Positions 43,351 to 51,795 are shown, counted from the stretch's first letter. The stretch is 64,000 nucleotides of DNA from Caballeronia arvi (GCF_001544695.2 NZ_FCOM02000003.1:248001-312000), one strand, 5' to 3'. Made by a program: numbers and translations. Notes: generated from the letters alone by a model not told the origin.

Positions 43351-44748
43351 ATGAACAGCACACTCAATCAAGGGGCCGCGCACGGCCCGACAAGCTTTTT
43401 CTCCAAGGAAGCGACCATCGCCCGGCCCGGCTTCTCGCGCTGGATGGTGCCGCCTGCCGCGCTGGCTGTTCACCTGTGCATCGGGCAGGCGTATGCGTTC
43501 TCGGTGTTCAATGCGCCGCTGACGAAAGTCATCGGCATCACGAAGTCCGCGCCGGATGACTGGTCGCTGACCACGCTCGGCTGGATCTTCTCGCTCGCCA
43601 TCGTGTTTCTCGGCCTCTCGGCGGCATTCGCCGGCAAATGGCTGGAGAAGGTCGGCCCGCGCCGCACGATGTTCACCGCGGCATGCTGCTTCGGCGGCGG
43701 CTTTCTCGTTTCCTCGCTCGGCGTCTATCTGCATCAGATCTGGCTGCTGTATCTCGGCTATGGCGTGATCGGCGGCATCGGCCTCGGGCTCGGCTATGTG
43801 TCGCCGGTATCGACGCTGATCCGCTGGTTCCCGGACCGCCGCGGCATGGCGACCGGCATGGCGATCATGGGCTTTGGCGGCGGCGCGATGATCGCGGCGC
43901 CCGGCTCCGTCGCGCTGATGAACCACTTCAAGAGCGCGACGAGCGCCGGCGTGGCCGAAACGTTCCTCGTGCTCGGCGTGCTCTACTTCATCTCGATGAC
44001 GATCGGCGCGCTCGCGATCCGCATTCCCCCGGCGGAGTGGAAGCCGGCCGGCTGGACGCCGCCCGCGACGGCGAACAAGATGATCACGAAGAACCACGTG
44101 CATATCGATCAGGCGTTGAAGACGCCGCAGTTCTATCTGCTGTGGCTCGTGCTGTTCCTGAACGTGACGGCGGGCATCGGCGTGCTGGGCCAGGCATCGG
44201 TGATGATTCAGGAAAGCTTCAAGACGTCGATCACGGCGGGCGCGGCGGCGGGCTTCGTCGGGCTGCTGTCGCTTTTCAACATGGGCGGACGCTTCGTGTG
44301 GGCGTCGGCCTCGGACTGGATCGGCCGTAAAAACACCTACTTCGTGTTCTTCATGCTCGGCGCGGTGCTGTATTTCCTCGTGCCGCAATTCGCGAGCGCC
44401 GGCAACATCGCGCTCTTCGTGCTGGCGTACGGCGTGATTCTGTCGATGTACGGCGGCGGCTTCTCGACCGTCCCCGCGTATCTCGCGGACATGTTCGGCA
44501 CGGCGTTCGTCGGCGGCATTCACGGACGGCTTTTGACCGCGTGGGCGGCTGCGGGCGTCGCGGGACCGGTGCTCGTCAACTACGTCCGCGCGTATCAGGT
44601 GGCACACGGCGTCGCGGGCGCGGATGCGTACACGATGACGCTGCACATCATGGCGGCGCTGCTCGTCGTCGGCTTCCTCTGCAATCTGCTCATCACGCGA
44701 GTGCATGAGAAGCATCACATGAACCTGTCGGCGCAGGCCGCGAGCTGA
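43351..44748 (+). CDS. OFA family MFS antiporter (oxalate/formate type)
   Basis: A 465-residue, twelve-helix carrier. OFA traits are ALAVHLCIGQAYAFSVFNAP in helix 1, GLSAAFAGKWLEKVGPRRTM, IGGIGLGLGYVSPVSTLIRW and FPDRRGMATGMAIMGFGGGA. The second half contains QASVMIQESFKTSITAGAAA and AYLADMFGTAFVGGIHGRLL. Oxalate:formate exchange is the type reaction, but many Burkholderiaceae members sit near other organic-acid genes, so the substrate is open. GGAG precedes ATG. A 42-residue membrane peptide gene follows 16 bp downstream and belongs with it. Confidence 0.9.
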   Translation: MNSTLNQGAAHGPTSFFSKEATIARPGFSRWMVPPAALAVHLCIGQAYAFSVFNAPLTKVIGITKSAPDDWSLTTLGWIFSLAIVFLGLSAAFAGKWLEKVGPRRTMFTAACCFGGGFLVSSLGVYLHQIWLLYLGYGVIGGIGLGLGYVSPVSTLIRWFPDRRGMATGMAIMGFGGGAMIAAPGSVALMNHFKSATSAGVAETFLVLGVLYFISMTIGALAIRIPPAEWKPAGWTPPATANKMITKNHVHIDQALKTPQFYLLWLVLFLNVTAGIGVLGQASVMIQESFKTSITAGAAAGFVGLLSLFNMGGRFVWASASDWIGRKNTYFVFFMLGAVLYFLVPQFASAGNIALFVLAYGVILSMYGGGFSTVPAYLADMFGTAFVGGIHGRLLTAWAAAGVAGPVLVNYVRAYQVAHGVAGADAYTMTLHIMAALLVVGFLCNLLITRVHEKHHMNLSAQAAS

Positions 44749-44764
44749 GAGAAAGGAGACCGCG

Positions 44765-44893
44765 ATGAATACTCAGTACGAAGGCAAGTCGTCGAACAAG
44801 GGGTTGCTGCTGCTGTTCTGGGCGTATGTGCTGATTCCGCTCGCATGGGGCGTCACGAACACGCTCACGCAGGCGATCAAGCTGTTCCACTGA
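44765..44893 (+). CDS. MFS transporter small subunit (OFA-associated 42-residue membrane protein)
   Basis: The frame MNTQYEGKSSNKGLLLLFWA continues as YVLIPLAWGVTNTLTQAIKL and ends FH-stop at 44893. A single hydrophobic helix spans about residues 13-32. AAAGGAG lies seven bases before the ATG, and the gene starts 16 bp after the OFA carrier, with a terminator right after it. Small proteins of this kind are known companions of OFA transporters and may stabilise or regulate them. The assignment rests on position and on resemblance to that short family. Confidence 0.8.
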   Translation: MNTQYEGKSSNKGLLLLFWAYVLIPLAWGVTNTLTQAIKLFH

Positions 44894-44909
44894 TTCGTCA
44901 GGAAGTGCC

Positions 44910-44958
44910 ACGCGCGCCGGAGGGCCGATTCGTCGATCGGTTCACGGCGCGCGTTTTG
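44910..44958 (+). terminator. terminator of the OFA antiporter operon
   Basis: ACGCGCGCCG (44910-44919) pairs with CGGCGCGCGT (44945-44954), a perfect 10-bp stem with a 25-base loop that can form an inner GGCCGAT/GTCGATCGG-like stem. TTTTG follows the stem. The T-run is short but the stem is very stable. Confidence 0.7.
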
Positions 44959-44997
44959 TTTGCGGCTTGTCGCGTGGCTCGCAAGCCGCGTGCAGGT

Positions 44998-45117
44998 TCA
45001 GTGGCCCCGATCCTCCACCCGGTTCAAGCTGCGGCGCGCGAGGGCGCTCATCAAAAGCGTGCCGCATACGGATGCTGCGAGATACACGCCAGCCATCATC
45101 CATTCCATTTCACTCAC
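44998..45117 (-). CDS. 39-residue predicted membrane protein
   Basis: On the minus strand AAGGAG lies six bases before a GTG at 45117. The frame reads MSEMEWMMAGVYLAASVCGT followed by LLMSALARRSLNRVEDRGH and stops at 44998. One hydrophobic helix (about residues 7-25) followed by a positive cluster (ARRSLNR) gives an N-out/C-in single-pass topology. It lies between the OFA operon and the HiPIP gene on the opposite strand. The strong ribosome-binding site and the membrane pattern argue that it is expressed. Function unknown. Confidence 0.6.
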   Translation of the reverse strand: MSEMEWMMAGVYLAASVCGTLLMSALARRSLNRVEDRGH

Positions 45118-45427
45118 GGTGTTCTCCTTCGAATTGAGCCGCGACCGGGTGCCGCGGGGGTGGTTCACGCGATTGCAATTGCGTTCTGGCCTGATTTACG
45201 GCACGTTTGCGCAAAGGTTTAGCGGCGCGGAATGAACGACGTTGCCCGTACGTTGAAGGAGAAAGCTAAAGCGGCTGGTCAGCGAAAAAACGACCGCCCG
45301 TTCGATTCGCAAACGTAGGCGACGAGGCCGAATTTTGGGCATGGCGCGGCGCGTCGGCGTATCGTTCGACTAGCGCCCGAGAGCGCACGAAAACATTCCC
45401 CGCAGACGACAAAAACGGTCCATCACA

Positions 45428-45733
45428 ATGAATCCGACCCGCCGCAGCTTCATGATTTTCAGTATCGGCATGGGCTCGGCGCTGTGGCTCACGCGAGCCC
45501 GCGCCGATGCGCCGCACCTGAGCGAATCCGATCCGGCGGCCGTCGCGGTCGGATACAAGGAAGACGCCGCGAAGGTGGACAAGGCGAAATACGCGAACTA
45601 TGCCGCCGACCAGACGTGTGCGAACTGCTCGTTGTATCAGGGCAAATCGACGGATGCCTGGGGCGGCTGCACCCTCTTCAACGACAAGCTCGTCGCCGGC
45701 AAGGGATGGTGCGCGTCATACACGAACATGTGA
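45428..45733 (+). CDS. high-potential iron-sulfur protein (HiPIP)
   Basis: A 101-residue precursor with a twin-arginine signal (NPTRRSFMIFSIGMGSALWL, cleavage after RADA). The mature protein carries the four [4Fe-4S] Cys in the HiPIP spacing: C64 and C67 in TCANCSLYQG, C81 in WGGCTLF and C95 in GWCASY. HiPIPs are periplasmic one-electron carriers, for example to cytochrome oxidases or reaction centres. Tat export fits, since the cluster is inserted before export. It is monocistronic and converges on the DUF4019 gene. Confidence 0.92.
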   Translation: MNPTRRSFMIFSIGMGSALWLTRARADAPHLSESDPAAVAVGYKEDAAKVDKAKYANYAADQTCANCSLYQGKSTDAWGGCTLFNDKLVAGKGWCASYTNM

Positions 45734-45751
45734 TGCCGGTTCGACGTCGAC

Positions 45752-46258
45752 TCAACGCACCGTGTAGCCGACGAAACGCCAGATATTGTCCGAGTCGAGG
45801 ATGAACGTCACCATCTCGCGCGATGACTGAGGGGCCTGGCTGAACTGGGTATCGAAGAGCACGTTGATATACGCGCCTGCGGGCATGTTGCCGGTGCCGT
45901 CATAGCGATAATGCTTGACGCCCATCGGCATGCGGATGCCCGGTGAGCCGAGCGGCGAACGGTCGCGCGTGACCTTCTTGACGAAGTCATCGCGTGAAAT
46001 GATCTGTTTCGCGATGGGCGAGCCCTGATCCCACACTTCGGCCGACTTGTTCTGGTCGATCAGCCTGACGATGGCCGACGCGACCTGCGCGATGTCCTGG
46101 TCTTGCTTGTCGAGGGCGGCCTGCTGTTCCTTCGTGAGGGGGCGAGCCGCGGCGGCTTGAGGCGGCTGCGGGGCGGGCTGGGCTTGCTGCGCCTGGCACG
46201 CGATGCTGCTCCATAGCAGCAATAGTGCACCGAGCGAGAGAGTGATGCGAGCTTTCAT
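45752..46258 (-). CDS. DUF4019 domain exported protein
   Basis: The 168-residue protein begins with a signal peptide (MKARITLSLGALLLLWSSIA then CQAQ), where Cys21 could be a lipidation site although the lipobox is weak. A Gln/Ala/Pro-rich linker is followed by a DUF4019-type domain: VWDQGSPIAKQIISRDDFVK, VTRDRSPLGSPGIR, and GAYINVLFDTQFSQ with a C-terminal TFILDSDNIWRFVGYTVR. The family has no known function. The gene is monocistronic and convergent with the HiPIP gene. Confidence 0.8.
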   Translation of the reverse strand: MKARITLSLGALLLLWSSIACQAQQAQPAPQPPQAAAARPLTKEQQAALDKQDQDIAQVASAIVRLIDQNKSAEVWDQGSPIAKQIISRDDFVKKVTRDRSPLGSPGIRMPMGVKHYRYDGTGNMPAGAYINVLFDTQFSQAPQSSREMVTFILDSDNIWRFVGYTVR

Positions 46259-46412
46259 GTGACGGACTGCGGTGGTTTATTAGGCCCAGATTGTAGCGCT
46301 GTCCGCGGGTGGGACTGTAAGAAATACTTAGTTTCGGAAAAGTGAATGGAGGGGGCGTAGTTCAGGCCTTCGTTTCAGCCTGCGGTCCGTGGACTCATTC
46401 AGCCTACCTCGG

Positions 46413-46583
46413 TCACGCGTGCCGCTTCGGCATCTGCATCTCAGGAAGACGCAATTCGCCGCGTTCGATCATCGATACGAGTTCTTCGACGGTTGCTTCT
46501 GCTTTCGCCATCTGTTCCTCGCACAGCCGGACATGGTTTGCACGCTTCTTTAATTCGCGGGATTCTAATGACCTGTGCTGCAT
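46413..46583 (-). CDS. small charged protein, probable coiled coil
   Basis: A 56-codon minus-strand frame starting at ATG 46583 reads MQHRSLESRELKKRANHVRL, then CEEQMAKAEATVEELVSMIE and RGELRLPEMQMPKRHA. Heptad-like spacing of Leu, Val and Met suggests a coiled coil. Amino-acid composition is protein-like, unlike most reverse frames here. The ribosome-binding site is weak. It lies divergent to the endonuclease/exonuclease/phosphatase gene with 103 bp between starts. Function unknown. Confidence 0.5.
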   Translation of the reverse strand: MQHRSLESRELKKRANHVRLCEEQMAKAEATVEELVSMIERGELRLPEMQMPKRHA

Positions 46584-46686
46584 ACGCGGCCCTTTTATCT
46601 CTAAATTAAGGAGGTTGCGCCGACCGCGCACATTCCTTGCGGCCCTTGACGGAAGGTCAACCTTTAGCGCTATCGCCGAGGTGAAA

Positions 46687-47559
46687 ATGAAACTCGTCGA
46701 CTGGAACATCCAATGGGGACGCGGCGTAGACAACCGCGTCGATCTCGCGCGCATCGTCGCCGAAGCGAAAGCGCTGCACGACTTCGACATTCTCTGTCTC
46801 CAGGAAGTCACGCGCGGCTTCCACGAAAGCGAACACGCGGGCGGACTCGCGGGCCGTCCGGGCGCCGATCAGTTCGCCGAACTCGAAGCGCTGATACCGG
46901 GCGCAACTGTCATAGACGGAATCGGCTCCGATCTGCCGCCCGTGGGCGCAGGGCTTGCACGCCGTCAGTTCGGCAACGCGATCGTCAGCCTCCTGCCGGT
47001 GCGTCAGGTGTTGCGCCATTCGCTCCCGTGGCCCGCCGATCCCGCGAAGCCGTCGATGATGCGCGTCGCGCTCGAAGCCGTCATCGATACCGACGTCGGC
47101 CCGATGCGCGTCGTCAGCACGCATCTGGAGTTTTATTCAGAGAAGCAGCGTCTCGCGCAAGTCGCGCGGCTGCGCGAACTGCACGCCGAAGCCTGCGCGC
47201 ATGAACGCCAGCCCGCGAAGGCCGAAAGTCAGGCGAGCCCGTTCGCCGACACCGCGCGTCCGCATTCCGCGATCGTCTGCGGTGACTTCAACAGCGCGTT
47301 CGAAGGATCGGCGTATCGCGCGATGCTCGACCCCATCGCCGATGCGCCCGCCTTCGTCGATGCATGGACCTGCGCGCATTCGAACGATCCGAGGGCGGCG
47401 ACGGTCGGTCTCTACGATCACGATCAATGGCCCGATGGACCGTTCGCCTGCGACTTCATCTTCGTGACGGAAGATCTGCAGCCGCGCATTGTTGGGTGCG
47501 AAGCGGATCAGTCGAGCCAGTCATCGGATCATCAGCCGATGTGGCTCGAACTGCGCTAA
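46687..47559 (+). CDS. endonuclease/exonuclease/phosphatase family protein
   Basis: This 290-residue protein has the EEP fold motifs: VDWNIQWGRGVDNR with Asn, DILCLQEVTRG with the metal-binding Glu, MRVVSTHLEFYSEKQR with His, IVCGDFNSAFEG with Asp-Asn and a terminal SSDHQPMWLEL with the Asp-His pair. The family cleaves phosphodiesters in nucleic acids, phospholipids or inositol phosphates; no signal peptide is seen, so it is intracellular. Long upstream frame exists but ATG 46687 follows AAAA and matches the family start. Its stop overlaps the M14 peptidase stop by 3 bases on the opposite strand. Confidence 0.88.
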   Translation: MKLVDWNIQWGRGVDNRVDLARIVAEAKALHDFDILCLQEVTRGFHESEHAGGLAGRPGADQFAELEALIPGATVIDGIGSDLPPVGAGLARRQFGNAIVSLLPVRQVLRHSLPWPADPAKPSMMRVALEAVIDTDVGPMRVVSTHLEFYSEKQRLAQVARLRELHAEACAHERQPAKAESQASPFADTARPHSAIVCGDFNSAFEGSAYRAMLDPIADAPAFVDAWTCAHSNDPRAATVGLYDHDQWPDGPFACDFIFVTEDLQPRIVGCEADQSSQSSDHQPMWLELR

Positions 47560-48620
47560 ACGTCCTCGCGCGACAGGCCGTATAACGCCTGCAACACGGC
47601 CGCTCGCGCCTGGCCTACGATCATGCCGCGCCAGATATCGTCGTCGATATAAAACGCCGCGCGAATCTGCCGCCGAATGTCGGCCTTCAACGCTTCGGGC
47701 GCGTCCGGATGATGGCGCACCCAGACATCCGCGCGCAGCATGTCGAGCATGTCGGTGAGCGGCACGGTGCCGTACTCGATCGCAATCGACGCGATCGACG
47801 CATGCGGACACGTCTGCCGCAAGGTATCGAGCAAGGGCCCGGCGACGTCCGCCGCGATCGACGTGCCATCCGCCGGGCTCGTCACGTCCGCGCCCCACCA
47901 GCGCCGCGCGCGCGTCACATCGCCGACGCAGATCTTCGCGCCGAAGCCGCTCGGCCCCAGGCCCGTATGAAAATCGATCCATGCGATTGCGCCGCACGTC
48001 TCGCCATATTCGGCGAGCAGTGCACGCATCGTGCGCGTGCTCCATGCAGGCGCTTCACCGCCATAGAACATCCCTTGCGGATGCGTGTACTGTCCCGTCG
48101 TCACCGCTTGCTGATACGCCCATTGGCCGCGTGTTTCGATATAACCGCGAATCGCCGCGACGTTCGCATCATCGGGCGGCCAGTGCGCGGGAATCAGCAA
48201 GTCGTGCAGCTCCGCATAGCCCGCGTTCTGCGGCAAAGGCTGGCTAAAGTCCACGCTGTTTCGATTCAGATCGACGTTACCTTCGGTCGTGCGGCTGAGA
48301 TACGAAAAGCCATACGGATTGATCGCATGAACGAGCAGCATCGCGACGCCGAGCTTCTCGATCAATGCGGGCAATGCTTCATCACGCATCAACGCGATCT
48401 GCGCGCCCGAACCGCAAAAGCCTTCGACGCCATGCGTCGCGGACGTGAGCACGAGCAGGCGCTTCGCATCGGCGGGACCGATGCGCACGACATCCGTCGC
48501 GAGCGTCTCGCCTTGCAGACCGGCGACGCCTTCGAGCACGCGCGTATCGACGGCGAGCTTGTGCTGCGCGGCCGTATCGAGAAATCGCCGACGCGCTTCC
48601 TTATAGGTCGATGAAAACAT
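47556..48620 (-). CDS. M14 family metallopeptidase-like protein (DUF2817)
   Basis: A 354-residue protein of the DUF2817/M14 carboxypeptidase group. The zinc site is seen as LTSATHGVEGFCGSGAQIAL (His-x2-Glu) and a later His in GAIAWIDFHTGLGPSGFG; EGNVDLNRNSVDFSQPLP corresponds to the M14 substrate-binding Asn-Arg. No signal peptide is present. GAGGAGGGG precedes ATG. It lies 9 bp behind an M20 amidohydrolase gene, so the two form an operon probably degrading a peptide or acylamino acid. Confidence 0.86.
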   Translation of the reverse strand: MFSSTYKEARRRFLDTAAQHKLAVDTRVLEGVAGLQGETLATDVVRIGPADAKRLLVLTSATHGVEGFCGSGAQIALMRDEALPALIEKLGVAMLLVHAINPYGFSYLSRTTEGNVDLNRNSVDFSQPLPQNAGYAELHDLLIPAHWPPDDANVAAIRGYIETRGQWAYQQAVTTGQYTHPQGMFYGGEAPAWSTRTMRALLAEYGETCGAIAWIDFHTGLGPSGFGAKICVGDVTRARRWWGADVTSPADGTSIAADVAGPLLDTLRQTCPHASIASIAIEYGTVPLTDMLDMLRADVWVRHHPDAPEALKADIRRQIRAAFYIDDDIWRGMIVGQARAAVLQALYGLSREDV

Positions 48621-48629
48621 GTCCCCTCC

Positions 48630-49823
48630 TCAGGCGCGCGCAAGAAACTTCTCGACGAGCCGCACCCAATACGTCGAGCCGAGCGTGAGCACGTCATCGT
48701 TGAAATCGTAGCTGCTGTTGTGCAGCATGCACGGCCCGATGCCGTGTCCGTGATCGCGATGTTCACCGCGTCCATTGCCGATGTACGCATAGCATCCTGG
48801 GCGCTCTAGCAGCATGAACGAGAAGTCCTCCGCGCCCATCGTCGGATCGACGTTCGTGTTCACACGCTGCGCGCCGACGATATCCTGCATCACGCCCAGC
48901 GTGAACTGCGTCTCTGCTTCGGTGTTCACGGTCGGCGGATAGTTGCGCACGAAACTGACTTCGGCCTTGCATCGATACGCCGCCGCCGTCGCCGCGACGA
49001 TCTCCTTCATGCGCGTCTCGATCAGATCGAGCACATCGACGGAAAACGTGCGCACGGTGCCGGCAAGCGTCGCGGTCGTCGGAATGGCGTTGACCGCGTG
49101 GCCCGCCTGCATGCGCGTGATCGAAAGCACAGCGGCGTCGATGGGCCGCTTGTTGCGCGTCACGATGCTCTGCAGTCCCGTGCCGATCTGCAGCGCGGTG
49201 AACACGGGATCGACGCCATCGTGCGGAATCGCCGCATGCGCGCCCACGCCTTCGATGCGGATCTCGAACTCGTTGCTCGACGCCTGCGTCGAACCGACGC
49301 GCGCGCCGAACTCACCCGCCGCCATGCCCGGCCAGTTGTGCAGTGCGAACACGGCATCGACGGGAAAGCGCTGAAAAAGGCCATCGTCGATCATCGCCTT
49401 CGCGCCGCCGCCGCCTTCTTCGGCGGGCTGGAAGATGAAGACGACAGTGCCATCGAAATTGCGATGCTTCGCGAGATATTGCGCGGCGCCCAGCAGCATC
49501 GCGGTGTGACCGTCGTGGCCGCACGCATGCATCTTGTTCTCATGACGCGACGCATGCGCGAAGGCGTTCAGCTCGGGAATCGGCAGCGCATCCATGTCGG
49601 CGCGCAGGCCGATCGCGCGCGTGCCCGCGCCTTTCCTCAACACGCCGACGACGCCCGTCTTGCCGAGCCCGCGCGTCACTTCGATGTCCCAGCTCTCCAG
49701 CTTTTGCGCGACCAGCTCGGCGGTGCGCGCTTCTTCATAGCAGAGCTCGGGATGCGCGTGGATATCGCGGCGAATGGCCTGAATCTCGTCGCGCGATTCG
49801 GCGATCTCGGGAATGATCGACAT
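48630..49823 (-). CDS. M20 family amidohydrolase (hippurate hydrolase/aminoacylase-like)
   Basis: This 397-residue enzyme has the M20D layout: IRRDIHAHPELCYEEARTAE, ALRADMDALPIPELN-type motif (GLRADMDALP), the metal-binding ENKMHACGHDGHTAMLLGAA, IFQPAEEGGGGAKAMIDDGL with catalytic Glu-Glu, and GAEDFSFMLLERPG with the C-terminal metal ligand. A dimerisation lid domain lies at about 185-295. The group hydrolyses N-acyl amino acids, including hippurate and IAA conjugates. GAGGAC precedes the start. It leads the two-gene operon with the M14-like peptidase. Confidence 0.9.
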   Translation of the reverse strand: MSIIPEIAESRDEIQAIRRDIHAHPELCYEEARTAELVAQKLESWDIEVTRGLGKTGVVGVLRKGAGTRAIGLRADMDALPIPELNAFAHASRHENKMHACGHDGHTAMLLGAAQYLAKHRNFDGTVVFIFQPAEEGGGGAKAMIDDGLFQRFPVDAVFALHNWPGMAAGEFGARVGSTQASSNEFEIRIEGVGAHAAIPHDGVDPVFTALQIGTGLQSIVTRNKRPIDAAVLSITRMQAGHAVNAIPTTATLAGTVRTFSVDVLDLIETRMKEIVAATAAAYRCKAEVSFVRNYPPTVNTEAETQFTLGVMQDIVGAQRVNTNVDPTMGAEDFSFMLLERPGCYAYIGNGRGEHRDHGHGIGPCMLHNSSYDFNDDVLTLGSTYWVRLVEKFLARA

Positions 49824-50123
49824 GCTGTCCTCTTCGATGAACGTTTGAACGAAGCATTGTCGGTGGCCGCAAATAACAGCGAAAGCGAATATTTCTTGTC
49901 TGTGACTTAAGCAAAGCTTTAGCGCGTGTCTTGATTCTCCGGGGGCTGGCGCTCAACCGTCGCGCAGGCGCGGTAATCGACCCCGCGCGTGAAATGCTGA
50001 TCGACGGGCTTGAGCGGACTCTGGCACGATAGAATTTCACACTTCACGATTGTCCGCACGGTATGTTGCATGCTTATCCATCAGGATAACAAATCAATAA
50101 CAACCGTAATTGAGTGATTGATC
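49824..50123. other. 300-bp intergenic region before the DUF2515-like module
   Basis: Base composition shifts here: the last 100 bp before 50124 are much richer in A and T than the flanking genome (for example ATCAGGATAACAAATCAATA). I saw no repeat, att site or transposase remnant. It must hold the promoter of the module. Confidence 0.4.
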
Positions 50124-51134
50124 GTGTCGAGTGTGTATCCCAAGTGCGACAACAAGCGCTGCCCCGTATGCTATCCCACCTGGAAAGAATACGAAGAAGC
50201 CGCGAGGCGCAAGGCTGAAGAGGACAAGGAGGACTGCATTCGATGCTGGCGCAACTTGCAGAAGCAGGCCGAAAAGATCGCGTCTGCCAGTGACCCGGTC
50301 GCACGCAACAGGGCCATCAATGCTGCCTATGCGCAACTATGGTGGGATGACCGGCGCTTCCAGTGGGCGGGCCTTGCGGCCTTTGCGCCGAAACAGGTCG
50401 GTTGTGGACTGTTGAACTCTGCCGAACTGATTCAGAAATCGAACCGTCAGCGTGACGCGTACCAGCGCTGGGACCGGAGCGCTTCGGCGCTGGAGCACAT
50501 GTCACCCTATGGCAGCCCTCGTATGCCGATGCAGGATCAGGGCATGGGCGAAGGCGCCACCAAGGTGTATCAGATGCTGGCGACGGGCAACACGGCGCTG
50601 TTTCTCGAAATCTGGTCGCTGCATAAGTTCTATGAGGCATTCGGGCTGGAACGGTTCAAGAAGTGCTATCCGCTTCGCAAGACAATCGCGGGCGAGGTGA
50701 ACTGGCCGCTCAGAGGCAAGATAGAGTTCGGGCGCGAGTGGCCCGAAGTGAAGGCTGCGTTCTCCGCCATCGATAGCGGCAATATCAGCGAAGGTGTCCG
50801 GTTGATGGCGTATCACGAGCAGATCAATATTTTGCAGACAGCCATTTATGGCGATCCGATGTTCGTCACGCTGATGCGGGCGAATCATTTCGCCTGGGCG
50901 CTGAACATTCCGACGGGCGCGGCTCGTGAGGTTCAGCTCACGCTGTCTAACGAATGCACGGTGACGGGAAAGAGCGTGTCTTTTAGTAAAGACCCGCGTG
51001 CGAATCTCGCTGATCCGGGACAGCGCATGGATTTCGTGAGACGCGCCGCTGATCGGTTCGACGAGTTGCTTCGTCACCCATTGCAGAAGTATGACGTGGA
51101 GAACTCTCTCTATCTGCTCGCTCATCCGAGGTAA
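50124..51134 (+). CDS. DUF2515-like Cys-rich protein (possible effector)
   Basis: A 336-residue protein whose first 42 residues hold a Cys cluster (CDNKRCPVC, then CIRC) suggesting a zinc ribbon, followed by a charged helix. The body reads FQWAGLAAFAPKQVGCGLLN, TGNTALFLEIWSLHKFYEAF and RLMAYHEQINILQTAIY, which resembles proteins called DUF2515 that occur near type VI secretion loci in Pseudomonas and Burkholderia; I recall this by likeness only. No signal peptide or membrane helix is present. Start could be GTG 50124 or TTG 50118. The next gene begins 2 bp later and encodes a membrane-anchored protein. Base use is less GC-rich than the neighbourhood. Confidence 0.65.
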   Translation: MSSVYPKCDNKRCPVCYPTWKEYEEAARRKAEEDKEDCIRCWRNLQKQAEKIASASDPVARNRAINAAYAQLWWDDRRFQWAGLAAFAPKQVGCGLLNSAELIQKSNRQRDAYQRWDRSASALEHMSPYGSPRMPMQDQGMGEGATKVYQMLATGNTALFLEIWSLHKFYEAFGLERFKKCYPLRKTIAGEVNWPLRGKIEFGREWPEVKAAFSAIDSGNISEGVRLMAYHEQINILQTAIYGDPMFVTLMRANHFAWALNIPTGAAREVQLTLSNECTVTGKSVSFSKDPRANLADPGQRMDFVRRAADRFDELLRHPLQKYDVENSLYLLAHPR

Positions 51135-51136
51135 TC

Positions 51137-51739
51137 ATGCGACCACCAACCATCAGGATTTTGGCGGGTGCTGTGCTACTGGCTGCTGTGATCTGGGCTG
51201 TCTGGACATCGCTTGACCGGCCCGATGAAATAGCGGTGAAGTGGGGTGAACCTTATGAGCAAATACGTAAGCGTTATGACTCGATTCTGCCTTCGCTAGA
51301 ACCGAGTCTGCTCCCCTCTCCAACGGTGATTGCGAGATTTCGCTTTGACGATCCTGTGTATGGCTTCACAACGCCTCGGGCCGTGTTTCTTCAGATGGGC
51401 ACTAATGAGACAGGTGGATTTGATTCTGTGCAGCTTTCGCTACTAGTGAACCCACTGCCAATAGATGACGCGATAGCGGTTGTGACGCGGATGCAGGATC
51501 AGTTGCGACATCAAGGCTGGAGACCGTTTAAATATAAAGATTGGCGTCCTATTGAAGATACGTCCGAGCTTCGGCGGTTGTTGCACGAATGCCACTATCC
51601 GATGTCTGTCTGGAATGCAGCAAACGAGTTTCAGGTAACGATTGACGTTGGCTGTCGTTCGATTCCTCAACAATCGGGTGAGCAGCGTTATGCCGTGACA
51701 CTCGAACTCGGACGACCATTCTGGAAGGACGTCGATTGA
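51137..51739 (+). CDS. membrane-anchored hypothetical protein paired with the DUF2515-like protein
   Basis: The 200-residue product starts MRPPTIRILAGAVLLAAVIW, one hydrophobic N-terminal helix, and continues as a soluble domain (VKWGEPYEQIRKRYDSILPS, FDSVQLSLLVNPLPIDDAIA, HQGWRPFKYKDWRPIED) that would face the periplasm. I recognise no family. The gene starts 2 bp after the upstream stop, so translation is coupled. It is clearly A/T-richer than surrounding genes, with frequent A- and T-ending codons, suggesting horizontal origin. A periplasmic anchored partner is a common form for immunity proteins, but this is inference. Confidence 0.7.
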   Translation: MRPPTIRILAGAVLLAAVIWAVWTSLDRPDEIAVKWGEPYEQIRKRYDSILPSLEPSLLPSPTVIARFRFDDPVYGFTTPRAVFLQMGTNETGGFDSVQLSLLVNPLPIDDAIAVVTRMQDQLRHQGWRPFKYKDWRPIEDTSELRRLLHECHYPMSVWNAANEFQVTIDVGCRSIPQQSGEQRYAVTLELGRPFWKDVD

Positions 51740-51795
51740 AATAAACCTCTGGTTCAGCGAGTGCGCGACCGCGCAGTAGACGATGCCGGGTGCTG

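Larger units (their letters stand above)
44894..45427. other. intergenic region with a terminator and one small reverse gene
   Basis: This 534-bp stretch holds the terminator at 44910-44958 and the 39-codon gene at 44998-45117. The part from 45118 to 45427 shows only a 28-codon open frame (45233-45319) without a good ribosome-binding site and presumably the HiPIP promoter. Confidence 0.5.

Noticed and set aside
45233..45319. 28-codon frame MNDVARTLKEKAKAAGQRKN...
   Set aside because: It looks somewhat protein-like and may be a remnant of a longer gene, but it lacks a good ribosome-binding site and is too short to support.
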